From NCBI GenBank assembly GCA_022702545.1, contig JAHRBC010000002.1, positions 248,001 to 312,000 on the forward strand: a DNA stretch of 64,000 bases, given 5' to 3'. The notes below the pieces were generated by a model, which was not told the DNA's origin, made no database searches, and saw only the letters and a program-made list of their open reading frames with translations. Positions 22,917-32,809 of the stretch are shown here, piece after piece. A program made the position numbers and the translations under genes. The number at the start of each line of letters is the position of its first letter. The stretch's first letter is position 1. This stretch comes from Phycomyces nitens. Its lineage: Eukaryota > Mucoromycota > Mucoromycetes > Mucorales > Phycomycetaceae.

Positions 22917-24821
22917 ATGCACTCATTCCAATACATCCTGCCTGCATTGCTCATCCAAACAATCTGTGGTCAGTTGAATGTGCCTTTAGCATCTCGCAAA
23001 TTATCCTGACTCTCTTTTTTTATTTTATAGACCTCCTCAACTCACACAGCTTTATTATATGGTTCAATCATCAATATTGGGCTAAAAAAATCTTTTTGTG
23101 TCAAACGATTTTCTATTCTAACGTTGCTTATTTTATTGTAGACCACACCACCAATCACCCCATCTACTTCTTCCTTCATGTACGATTGTAATCATAATGG
23201 TAATATCTTTTTTGGTCTTTATATTTTTTATAATATTATTCTGATCCTCTCTTTTTATCTTATAGCCTTCCGCCACTCACACAGTCTATTATATTGGTAT
23301 CGTCATCAGTGTCATGGTAAAAAAGAATCTTTTGGTGTCAAACTTTTTTTTTCTCTAACGTTGTTTATTCTACTTGGGTCACCCCCATCACACCCTGTCC
23401 GTCTCTTCCATCATCTACAACTGGTTATCATAATGGTAATGCCATTTCTTGGTCTATACTTTTCTATAATATTATTGTTATTCTCTCTTTTTATTTTATA
23501 GACATATTCCGTTCACACGCCTATTATATGGTATGGTCATCAGTGGCATGGTAAAAAATCGTGTCAAATAATTTTCCCCTTTAATGTTTCTTATTCTACT
23601 ATAGACCACCGCCATCAATCACCCCATCTGGCTCCCCCATCATCCTCAACTGTTATCATAACAGTAATACTGTCTCTTAGTCTTTCTACTTTCCATAACA
23701 CTATTCTGATTCTCTCTTTTTATATTATAGATCTCCTCTACTCAAACGGTCTATTATATGGTATCGTCATTGATGGCTTGGTAAAAAATATTTTTGTGTC
23801 AAACTATTTTATCCTCTAACGTTTCTTATTCTACTATAGACCACCACCATCAATCACCCCATCTGGCTCCCCCATCATCCTCAACTGTTATCATAACAGT
23901 AATACTATCTCTTAGTCTTTCTACTTTCCATAACACTATTCTGATTCTCTCTTTTTATCTTATAGACCTCCTCTACTCAAATGGTCTATTATATGGTATC
24001 GTCATTGGTGGCTTGGTAAAAAATATTTTCGTGTCAAACTATTTTATCCTCTAACGTTTCTTATTCTACTATAGACCGCCGCCATCAATCACCCCATCTG
24101 GCTTCCCCATCATCCTCAACTGTTATCATAATGGTAATGCTGTCTCTTAGTCTTTATACTTTCCATAACACTATTCTGATTCTCTCTTTTTATCTTATAG
24201 ACCTCCTCTACTCAAACGGTCTATTATATGGTATTGTCATTGGTGGCTTGGTAAAAACTCTTCGTGTCAAACTATTTTCTCCTTTAACATTTCTTATTCT
24301 ACTATAGACCGCCACCATCACTGTCCACCCCATCTGGCCCCTTCATCATCTACGACTGGTTATCATAATGGTAATGCCTTTTCTTGGTCTTTATCTCTTT
24401 CCATAATATTATTCTGGCTATTTACTAATATTGTTCTATACTCTTAATAAGAATCTATTGTTGGTCATCACGTAACATCCCTCTACTTAATTGTCAACTC
24501 TGTTTCTGGTATGTAAATCGATTATTCTATTACCCAATTCACCCATACTAATTTACTTTACCCCATCTCTAGTCAATCTAATCATACAAGATGCCATGCC
24601 ATGCCGCACAACTCAGCCCCACTTTGTCCGTTCTTATCCATCCCTTACAATGTAAGTATAAAATACCTCACATCTTGAACAACACCCGCACTCTTGAATA
24701 TATGTCACTAATATAACTTTTATTGTATTAGAATACTGCTGCAACCACCCAAATCGCCGTTGGTCCCTATTTTCAGGTATTGTTCAGTAGTGAAGCACCC
24801 GATCCAAGTAGTATCAAGTAG
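22917..24821 (+). pseudogene. Gene 3 of CIII-1, expanded by tandem exon-pair duplication
   Basis: It starts with ATG at 22917. Exon 1 is 22917-22968, exon 2 23031-23080, exon 3 23142-23199, then alternating about 50-nt and about 59-nt exons bounded by intron-like GT…TATAG segments. The last exons are 24573-24651 and 24732-24821 (stop TAG). The first three exons and the last two give peptides matching CI-1 gene 3 (TPSTSSFMYDCNHN versus TPSASSIIRNCNHK; NSAPLCPFLSIPYNN versus NSSPLCALLPISCNN). Within the array, unit sizes of 109 exon nt break the frame, one donor (near 23081) lacks GT and one acceptor (near 23378) lacks AG. It is therefore either decayed or spliced selectively. Confidence 0.6.
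23031..24370 (+). repeat. Tandem array of about six exon/intron modules, period about 234 bp
   Basis: Successive copies of the 'ACCxCCxCCATCA…' block start at 23142, about 23379, 23605, 23840, 24075 and 24308. Each unit contains two short exon-like blocks, each followed by a GT-rich donor and preceded by a T-rich tract ending TATAG or CTATAG. The units are most similar at 23605-24307. An inverted related array lies at about 10980-12000. Confidence 0.9.
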
Positions 24822-24955
24822 GCCGGTAGAAGCGGCAAGGATAAACAGTAATAGTATTAGAGCTTGTGTACAGAGCCATTCTATTCTTTCCAATAAACAC
24901 AAATATAAACCATAAACCTAATAAGGACAGGGTATAAAACAATGGGGGGGATCAT

Positions 24956-27900
24956 CACTACGGCAGAAAAAACGGTAGCTAACTACCGTTTTGGTAGCAT
25001 TACTACCGTTTTTTCCCACCAAAAAAAACGGTAGTAAAGACTCTGTATAAGGCGATTTCGGTAGCTGTTACTGTTTTTTTAGTGCGAAAAAAAAGGGTAG
25101 TTATGAGGCAGGAATAGGCACAGCTACCATTTTTTTATCCAACCAAAATCGTTTGTTTATATACTATAGCCTCTCTTTTATATTACTTTATATACTAGCA
25201 CCCATTCTTTTTTTACTGCCATTTATTTGAAATAATGGTTTATTTTTTATTATAATTTCGATTTATTTCAAATAATATTAAAATATATATAATAATAATA
25301 TAGAAACACCAAAAGCAAATACTATTTAATATTATAAAACGTATATGGTACAAACCTTTTACTCAATCTATACACGATGCCAACAACATGTTGTTATGAC
25401 TTGGATGGCCTTTGGTCTTCATCAATTGCTATAAAGATATTGTGGTCAGAGAATGAAGCGATCAAATAAACCGAGCATATTGTTTTGGATAGCATACCAG
25501 TATATATTGTGCTTGTTAATCGGTATACCAAGCATCTCTTGAATTAATGCCACTATATGAAACGTACAGATGTAAATACTAGATGCAGTAGAAGGAGAAT
25601 AGAGAATGCGCAATATGATTAATTAAAGAGTGTAAACATATTATAATATTCTTACCATAGAAAATATATTGCTGTAAAGTCAGCTCATAAGATTTAAAAC
25701 TAATTCGAATATAATGGTAATTGGCAGAATGAGTACATCATTAAGAAAACAATATGCATATTCTACAGAGATTCCCAGGTGGGGAGGTGGGGAACGACAA
25801 ACTTTAGTGTAATATAGCTGTAAAAAATTTTCACCTTTTTTTAGTGTCTGAAAAATTATGAGATGAGTGTTTCATTCCTTGATTAAAGATAGCAGAGCTG
25901 AAGATGTGGTATACAAGATTCCAATCGGATGTTTATGTCATTGACAACCTTACATAAGGGAGGGTCATTTAGTTTTACTTCAAAAAAGTAGAGCAAAGAA
26001 AAGAAAAGAAATATAAACTAACCTCGGCGTAATACAGCTATAAAAAAATTTCATTTTTTTTGGTGCTTGAAAAAGGGCGAGATGTGTGTTTCATTCCTAG
26101 ATTAAAAACAACAGAGCTGAAGATGTGGTATACAAGATGTCAATCGGGCATTTATTAAGGTGGCAATCTTACGTGATGGAGAGTTATTCGATTTTATTTC
26201 AAAGGAGAGGACCAAAGCAAAGATAAAACAGCTAAAGGAAAAGAGGAAAAGAAAAAGTGCACTAAAACATATACTAAAAATATGAGAGAACCAATAAGAG
26301 CAGCCTAAAGAATATTAAAGACTTAGTCTGTTTCTCTTAGATGAAGGCTCATTGCTCATTCCTAGTGGTGTAAACCTATATCAAACAGTAGAAATATTAT
26401 ATTAATATTAAATTGAGAATAGATGAGCAACAAAAAAGCTCTAACTTATAGTACATCTGTCATGATTGGGGATTCAGCCTCGTCATCCATTTGAAATATC
26501 TCATCTTCCAAAAGAAAAGAACTGCTTGCTCTTTCCTGCTATAACATAATAAAAATATTGTATTAATTATAATGTATATTCAAATGTTTGTTAATTAATA
26601 AACTTGCCTGGCTGTTCTCTGCTATTTTTCTCTTACAAGTCTGGTTTGCACTCTTAAAGGTGTCTTGAAGAAGATTCTTGGCACACCACATTCTTTTGCA
26701 CTTGTAAATGTGGAGTGCTATTGTCCTAGCCGTGCCTCACTGGCCACAATCATTGATGACAGGTACGTTGATTTTGTCATCATTGACCAAGAAGTGTCTT
26801 TGCTGCTGTTGCTATTATTAGCCAAATAATCTCTTACCTACCCATGGAAAAAGTAATTAGAGTATACTCCAAGCTTATCACGTCAAACTTGAAGGGCGGT
26901 AGAAATGCCAGTTTGCTTGTTGAGCGCTTTGCTGTTCATAGCTTTGTCAGTTCAGCAAACAGCTCTCAGAATTATCCTAGTACAAGTCAGCCGTCCACAT
27001 ATAATGAAGCAAGTTTCTTAGATCTTCCAGATGGTGTAAGTGCTGCCCAGCTATGGGAGCCATTCAACTGACATGCCAGCTTGAATGATGATGACTTGGA
27101 AGGTGTCAGCAGCCCTGTTGTCAAGAATACTTTGGCAAAGTACTATGTGCGAAACAGTGGTATGAACAGTATTGAACTTGATGACCCAACGATTGTTGTT
27201 GCTTCTTGTCTTTGGAAAAATTCAACCGTACATTCTTCATGTATGTACCAAAGAATAAAAAACGAGACCAGACGTGGCAATCATCATGTGATGTTTACCT
27301 GTCCGTACAGAAAGTGAGTATTGGTATTATTCAAAATACAAAATAGAGATCACTCGCATTTTTTATATTTTTATCTAGCCGTCGCAATATAACTATTCAA
27401 AGCTGGTTTGTTAGCACCGTGGAATTTTATTTTGAGCATAAAGAGGTTGATGGCACACCGCACTTTCTGGCATTCGTTGAAGTGATGAAAGAGCATGGTA
27501 CAGCAGCCCATGACTCATCTGTGCCAATTGTAATATGGCGGTCACACAGCTCAACTGGACAAACAACCCAGCCAAAATATGCTGTTAATGTGGATGACAT
27601 TCAGCATCAAGTTGGGCTCATCCAGTACCCTCCGAGTAGTAATCAGTTCTTTATCATTGCACCATATTACGTGTTTAATGACAATCTGCGTGTGACCATG
27701 GGGAACCTTGCCACTTTATAAAAATTTTCTTTTTCTTTTTTCTTTCCTTATAAATATCAATACCAAATAAAATAAAATAAAATGGCTAATAATGTCAAAA
27801 ACAAAAAAATTGTTTCAAAAAACGGTAGCATAACTACCGTTTTGTTCACACAGGCGAAAAATTATTTTTCTCAAAAATGCGCAACATCTTTAACACCAAA

Positions 27901-28130
27901 TAAAATGCTCATTTCAATAAACAAGGTTGCCTAAAAACTTACGAGCCCTTTCTATGGTACTACAACTACCTCATTGCCTGATGAAAAGACATTCCATGCA
28001 ACTTTTATGATTCGGAATCGATGACATTACCTTTCAACCACAATCTGCGGAGATAAAGTGCTCAAAAATCATAAAAAACGGTAGTTATGCTACCGTTTTC
28101 GGCACAGCTACCGGTCCTTCCGCCGTAGTG
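24956..28130 (+). mobile_element. CIV-1: short CACTA element with ACGGTAG subterminal repeats
   Basis: Both ends carry CACTACGGC/GCCGTAGTG termini, with CAT duplications at 24953-24955 and 28131-28133. The related CIII-2 element has the unfilled site at 10375-10377 (ATG on that strand), proving both boundaries. Subterminal regions carry many copies of ACGGTAG in both orientations, often as palindromes (aacggtagctaactaccgtt), the usual layout of transposase binding sites in CACTA elements. The left 1.7 kb is non-coding and holds a diverged direct duplication (about 25797-26030 and 26031-26240). The right half holds a transposase remnant. Confidence 0.95.
26844..27721 (+). pseudogene. Transposase C-terminal remnant of CIV-1
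   Basis: Three coding blocks: 26844-27071, 27081-27317 and, after an intron (gtgagt…atctag), 27375-27721. The second and third join in frame. They read like the C-terminal region of fungal tnp2/KDZ-type transposases (ASCLWKNSTVHSSCMYQR; WFVSTVEFYFEH; VDDIQHQVGLIQYP). No catalytic core is present. A TGA at 27069-27071 separates the first block. Identical layout in CIV-2 and CIV-3 shows that the deletion derivative itself has been mobilised, presumably by a transposase supplied in trans. Confidence 0.65.
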
Positions 28131-28524
28131 CATTCTATTCTTGATTGCACAGTAATAGTATTCGATGATTGGTTAATTGCTTGAGGATATCCTTGATACC
28201 ATGGAGAAAGCCAGCTTCTCCCCAACTTTATTTGCTGTGTGTAATCGTCTTTTCAATTTATAAACACATAATCTATTACACTAAAAACATAGTTTTAAGC
28301 ACAAAAATCTGGTAAACACCAAAAATCTATATGCAGAAAAAGCTAACGAACCCTACTCTCCCAAAAGTTTTCAACTTTGCACCTGTATGAGATTCGACTT
28401 TGAGCCCAGGAGAAACCTTGCTTACTCCCATACTTGTAGTATTCTGTTCTCCCCTGAAAACCTAAACTTTTCCCCTATTTATTTCTGGTTATATACATGG
28501 TTTTACCCCACAGTTTTTGCAGTG

Positions 28525-30245
28525 CATAGGGCTTGATCGAGGGCACCATGACAAGGACGGAAACCACCTTGGGAGACGTCAAGGGGAGGGGAATGGGAGT
28601 GAAGGATCGGGGCAATACACATCTCGAAGAGCTTTCTAACGACTGAGGTGAGGGAGATTGGTCAATAGTTGGCTGCTTCGGATGGATTCCCTTTTTTGAA
28701 GATGGGGAAGACTTGGGCTTGACGCCAGAGGGAAGGAACGTATGACCACTGCCAGCAGATGGTGAAGAGGAGGGAGAGGAGGGGGGCAACAAAACGATGG
28801 ACGGGTTTAAGCATTTCTGCGCGAATGTGGTCTGGGCCAGGGGCTTTTTGGGTAGGGAGCCAACGCATGTATTCTTCAACCATCGACGAATCGAATGGTG
28901 AGTCAACAGAGGCGAATGGGGTGAGAGAGAGGGTGTCAGGAGGAGGGGGAGGACGGGAGACGGGAAGGATGTGACCACTGTAGACAGAGGACAGGTGTGC
29001 GCGCATTGTCTCAGCAGCTGTGGAGGGACCATTGTCATGTTGGAAAGTGTGTTGGGGCTGGCGGCGACGCTTCAACTGTTTGATTTTGGAGGTAGCTTTG
29101 CCAAAGTTTCTCTCCATAGCCTCACAGAAGGCGTGCCAGGAAGCGCGTTTGGCGGTCTGAACAGCTTGGCGGAACTCCAGATGTGCTCGTTGGTGCCGGC
29201 TCCACCAATTGATCTTGTCTATGCCACAAGCTCGATGCCATTGCTTGTAGCAACCATCACAATGGTCGGCTGCCTCTTGAAGGGCAGGTGTCCAGAACTT
29301 CTTCCACTTGGAGGGACGGGGAGGGCGGTTACCTATTGAGCTACTAAGAGAGTCATAAATGAGTGAGTTGAAATCGTTAGTGAGGGCATCAATAGGGGGA
29401 GGAGAGGACGGCGGATTTTCTACAATTTCTTGCAGAGTGGAACGGAGGGGGGCGGAATTGGTGATGAGGGTGGAGGCATATAAGTCTAAACACTCTGGTT
29501 CCTTGAGACGGGATAGGTTCCAGAGGCGTCGAATGGGAGGGGGGGGGGGGGGGGGGGTTGGAGGGCATAGGTAAAGGAAAGGGAGAGGAGGTGGTGGTCA
29601 GAGCCCAAGGAGAGTTTGGTGGCAATGTGGAGGGAGGGGTTGGTGAGGTTGGTGTTGGTGATGAAGAGGTCAATGATGCTGCTGATTTCAACATCACGGC
29701 GGAAGGAAATGTAGGTGGGGGTGCATGGAGAGAGGGAGCCGTTAAGGACAGTAAGGGAGCGTTCTTCTAGCCACTCACAGAGGGCTAGGCCGCGGAAATT
29801 GGTGGCATAATCACCAGTGAGAGAACCCAGTCTGGCGTTGAGGTCGCCACATATAATGGTGTCATCAGTTAAAGGAATGGCTGAGAGGACGGAAAGGGCA
29901 TCGGCAGTGGGCATGTTTGGTGGCAGGTATAGGCAAACCAGTCAAAGGGTGCCAATCTTGACTGCGAGGGTATAATTGTTGGGCATAGGGATTTGGGTGA
30001 CGGGATAAGGGCAGGAGGGGGAGATTAACAATGAAACTCCCATCGACCCACGGTAGTTCCCAGCAACAGGGGATCAGTACAAATGAATTTGGGACCATGA
30101 TGTGGGTATACGCGCAGGTGATAGGAGCCATGTTTCTGTGATGAAGAGCATATGTAGGGACTGACAGTGGTTGAGCACGTTGTTAATAGCACGGGGTTGA
30201 AGACCGTTTGCATTCCATAGTTCAAATGAGATCTCACTCATTCTT
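28525..30245 (-). pseudogene. LINE-1 ORF2, endonuclease and N-terminal RT part
   Basis: The minus strand starts with an ATG overlapping the ORF1 stop (ATGA, about 30242). It encodes an endonuclease/exonuclease/phosphatase domain: LWNANGL, ITETWL, ICGDLNARLG, IDLF and GSDHH in order. A 19-base poly-C tract (29557-29539) shifts the frame, then KAPGPDHI and FPIFKKGNPSEAANY of the RT follow. In-frame TGA codons stand at 30076-30074, 29944-29942 and 28664-28662, each where Arg is expected. The RT continues after the CIII-1 insert at 17766. In this family the endonuclease nicks the target for priming; here it is presumably the determinant of tRNA-Thr specificity. Confidence 0.85.
29539..29557. repeat. 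19-bp poly-G (poly-C in LINE sense) tract
   Basis: A pure G run inside ORF2 of LINE-1 at a Pro-rich linker. It changes the reading frame between the endonuclease and RT parts. It could be a real slippage expansion or an assembly/sequencing length error. Confidence 0.85.
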
Positions 30246-31260
30246 CCATATGGTCGCTGGGAGCAAGGCTACGTTTTCTTTTGAAGGCTGATTCAGCATC
30301 ACCCTCCAAAGCTGTACGAGTGGGCACTTCGTCGTTACAGATCCAGCCTGCTTCAACAAAGTAATGGGCCACAGGTATGGCAACATGGGGGCGCAGGAAC
30401 TTAAGGGCTTGGATGCACCTATCGTGCTGGATTTCCATGGCCTTGTCAGCACGGTCGTCAATTGACATATCCCTAAACTTAGGGTCAGCCAAGTGCTGGG
30501 GGTCCAAAGGATTGAAATCCAAGATGAGTTCGACACCAGCTTTTTCAAGCTGTGTCTTGAAGTCAGAGGCGAACTGGAGGTGGACAAGGATACCCACAAC
30601 GCCGCGAGCAGGGAAGTTGATGTCCAGAAGACGAGCTGTGTCAACGCCAAGGGTTCTGAGGGAACTGCGCACTTCCCTATGGGTGAGGCGGCGGGAACGT
30701 GGGATATAAACGTATTCATATCCGTTGGGGCCAGAGGGGGCAGTGAATACTCGCTGGGAGGTGGCAACTTGATGAGGAGAGGGACTCTTGCGGGTGGGGG
30801 GAGGGCGGTGGACGCTGGCCTTTACAGCCCAGGTGGAGGCTTCTAACCCTGGTTCCTGGGAACTGGGTGTGGGGACAGGGGCGGAGAGTGAAACAACAGG
30901 GGCTGGATCCTGGGGGGAAGAGTTTTGTTTGCCCAAAACTTTGGCAAGCTGCAACTTGGTCTCAGCAAGTTCTTCTGTCAACCGGACGTTTTTGGCCGCA
31001 ACGGCTTCCCAGTGGGCACTGGCAGCAGTGAGGGCATCGACCTTCTTGGCAAGATCAGCAAGGTATGCCATGAGATCACTTGGCATTCCCTGCATAAGAG
31101 ATGGGGGCAATGATGTTGACATTGGTAATCTCAACGGAAAAAAGTTGTTCGATCGTTCTGAGACTTGGTCAGTGGGTGCTATGACAGGTAAGCGTGTTGA
31201 GGATGGTGTTATGGCTGTTGGATGCAACGTCTTAGATGATGGATGCTTGGGGATATTCAA
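30238..31260 (-). CDS. LINE-1 ORF1 protein, 340 aa
   Basis: An intact frame from 31260 to the TGA at 30238. Residues about 60-120 contain a heptad pattern of Leu/Ala/Val (YLADLAKKVDALTAA, AKNVRLTEELAETKLQLAKVL), a likely coiled coil. A Ser/Pro-rich linker follows, then a basic-aromatic region (YVYIPRSRRLTHREVRSSL) and an alpha/beta-looking C-terminal part ending DHMEE. LINE ORF1 proteins bind the element RNA as multimers; this one has no CCHC zinc knuckle that I can see. Its stop codon overlaps the ORF2 start (ATGA). Confidence 0.8.
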   Translation of the reverse strand: MNIPKHPSSKTLHPTAITPSSTRLPVIAPTDQVSERSNNFFPLRLPMSTSLPPSLMQGMPSDLMAYLADLAKKVDALTAASAHWEAVAAKNVRLTEELAETKLQLAKVLGKQNSSPQDPAPVVSLSAPVPTPSSQEPGLEASTWAVKASVHRPPPTRKSPSPHQVATSQRVFTAPSGPNGYEYVYIPRSRRLTHREVRSSLRTLGVDTARLLDINFPARGVVGILVHLQFASDFKTQLEKAGVELILDFNPLDPQHLADPKFRDMSIDDRADKAMEIQHDRCIQALKFLRPHVAIPVAHYFVEAGWICNDEVPTRTALEGDAESAFKRKRSLAPSDHMEE

Positions 31261-31342
31261 TGTTGCTATTGGTAGATAGGTATCAGCAAAAAAATTACTA
31301 AAAAAGGAAATTTTTTGGGGAAAAATATCCTATAAGCGAAAG

Positions 31343-32597
31343 TGACGCGTGTTGAGTTTGTTGTGATGTGAAAACGAGTCAGAAAATATAATAAATTAAA
31401 TACCACTCATTGACAATAATGATGGTGCGATAGAGATAGACAATAACGGGGGTAGAAACCGAAATTGGACAGCAAGAAACAGACAAGAGAAAGAAAAGGT
31501 GAAAATATGGATAGAGATATATAACTTCGCTCGGGACAGTTGAATATATTCTTGACAGCAATGGAAACAGGGAGGAAGAGATATAATAGGAGAGGGGAAC
31601 TAGATAATTTCACTCAGGACAATTACTAAAGTTGACAGCAAGGTACTGGGAAGATACAGATTTGGATGGAAAAGGGAATTGGATGAAAAGAAAAATCAAT
31701 CTTGGCACAGGTATGACTAGGAATTTCTATACAAGACAATTCACTAGTTCAGGGACGGAAATTAAGAGAGAGGTAACTGATAATGTTTATTGATTGAAAT
31801 TTTGGTCTCTTATATAGACTTTGTAAAATGTTACTTAGTGATAAATGGTGAATTGATTAATAATAAAATATAGGAATTGGGTGTGTGAATGAAAAATAGA
31901 ACAGTATATGAGATAATGGATAAGGATAATAATGACTTTGGGGGGAGAGGTATGAGATGATAAGACAAAATAAGATATGATAGTATGAGAAAATGGGATA
32001 TACAGTGAAGGTGATAATATAAAAATGGAGGACAAATATGATAAGACAAAATGAGATATGAAAATGTGCGAAGACAATGTAAATATGAAGTATGAAGATA
32101 TGGATAACAGTAATATGATAAAGTGAGCAGTGTGAGAGAAGGGACAGAGATATGAAGGGGTATGAATAAAATGAAGTGCCGATGTGTGAGAGGGTGTAAA
32201 GAGGTAGATAACATGAAGAGAAAGATAAGTGCGCACAGACAGCAATGTGGGGAGAAGGGAAGGGAAGATAGATGACAAAAATAGTGTACAATGGATAAAT
32301 ATGGAAATGGATAGGAGGGGTTTGAAATGAGAGTGAGGGTGACAAATATGGAAAATCAAAGAAGTGCGGAGAAAAGAGAGATATGAGAAATAAGGTGACT
32401 TGCAAATGGAGAAAGGTGACTTGCAAATGGAGAAAGATGACTTGCAAATGGAGAAAGGTGACTTGCAAATGGAGAAAGGTGACGTTGCCAAGTTGATCAG
32501 GATGCTACATCACGCTTTCTAGCAGGGAAGGCCTTGGAAAAGTCACGTGAAATGGAGAGAAGTGGGCGAAGCTGGAAACCCTACAACACCCGTGTCA
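31343..32597 (-). repeat. Solo LTR of tRNA-associated family, 1.25 kb
   Basis: On the minus strand it runs TGACACGGGTGTTG…CAACACGCGTCA, with TG…CA ends and short inverted repeats. Both flanks carry AAAG (31339-31342 and 32598-32601), a likely 4-bp duplication. A TATA-like tctatataagag (minus strand, near 31812) marks the promoter. The long minus-strand frames across it are low-complexity and not genes. It sits 11 bp before the tRNA-Thr fragment at 32609, with its promoter pointing away from the tRNA. A related copy is at 57754-58765. Confidence 0.8.
32394..32478. repeat. 21-bp tandem repeat, four copies
   Basis: The unit is GGTGACTTGCAAATGGAGAAA, with one copy starting GATGAC. The homologous place in the 9.5-kb LTR has one unit. 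Confidence 0.9.
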
Positions 32598-32608
32598 AAA
32601 GAGTATAT

Positions 32609-32623
32609 GCCTTCTTGGCTCAG
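32609..32623 (+). repeat. tRNA-Thr 5' fragment between LINE-1 and LINE-4
   Basis: GCCTTCTTGGCTCAG, directly followed by the LINE-4 3' end (attaaagatt). It is the right duplication of LINE-1 and the left duplication of LINE-4. Confidence 0.9.
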
Positions 32624-32809
32624 ATTAAAGATTATGTTTTATTATAGGGATATAATGCTGGCGATCTATAGATCATATAGCATCCCAGGTGCAAAAGAGT
32701 GGAACAAAAAAGTCTTAGGAAATCACAAAGACAAAAAAAGTAGAGGGGGAGAAGGGAAACAAATCATACTAAGCTAAAAGCCTGAACCTGCTCTCCACTT
32801 TGCAGCTGT

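Larger units (their letters stand above)
17767..28524 (+). mobile_element. CACTA element CIII-1, inserted in LINE-1 and containing CIV-1
   Basis: The left end is CACTGGGAAAACGG at 17767 and the right end (reverse complement) is CACTGCAAAAACTG at 28524. Both flanks are CAT (17764-17766, 28525-28527), a perfect 3-bp target duplication, and removal restores the RT frame. Contents: transposase (+), accessory gene (-), gene 3 with a tandem module array (+), nested CIV-1 (24956-28130), and a 390-bp 3' tail. The terminal repeats share CACTG then diverge, with only short terminal identity. Confidence 0.93.
15867..31342 (-). mobile_element. LINE-1: near full-length non-LTR retrotransposon, about 4.7 kb without nested insert
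   Basis: On the minus strand: 5' end near 31342 (its last 11 nt probably at 32598-32608, beyond an inserted LTR), ORF1, ORF2 with endonuclease and RT, then a 3' UTR ending in ATAATCTTTAAC at 15867. CIII-1 (17767-28524) interrupts ORF2 with a CAT duplication. The join is in frame (…DQAL|C|LHDLMKAHYAC). It resembles fungal LINEs of the Tad/I/Jockey group by domain order (ORF1, AP endonuclease, RT, Cys/His tail). Several in-frame TGA codons and a poly-C tract make it inactive. Confidence 0.85.

Noticed and set aside
22817..24054. ORFs of 86-124 aa across the gene 3 array
   Set aside because: They read through intron-like segments; the homologous peptides to CI-1 gene 3 are only obtained after splicing.
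22980..24370. Regularly spaced repeats that could suggest a CRISPR-like array
   Set aside because: Units of about 234 bp are repeated throughout with splice signals; there are no short repeats with unique spacers and the context is a eukaryotic transposon.
31835..32491. Long minus-strand ORFs (up to 218 aa) in the 31.3-32.6 kb LTR
   Set aside because: Low-complexity His/Ser/Leu/Tyr composition from pyrimidine-rich U3 sequence; three overlapping frames are open at once and 9.1-9.5 kb shows the same. No domain.
9650..32623. The 15-mer GCCTTCTTGGCTCAG as the LINE's own 3' tail
   Set aside because: It is found on both sides of LINE-2 and at the start of an intact tRNA, and an LTR lies 10-11 bp before it as before true tRNAs. 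A target duplication fits all copies; a tail would not explain the right-hand copy.
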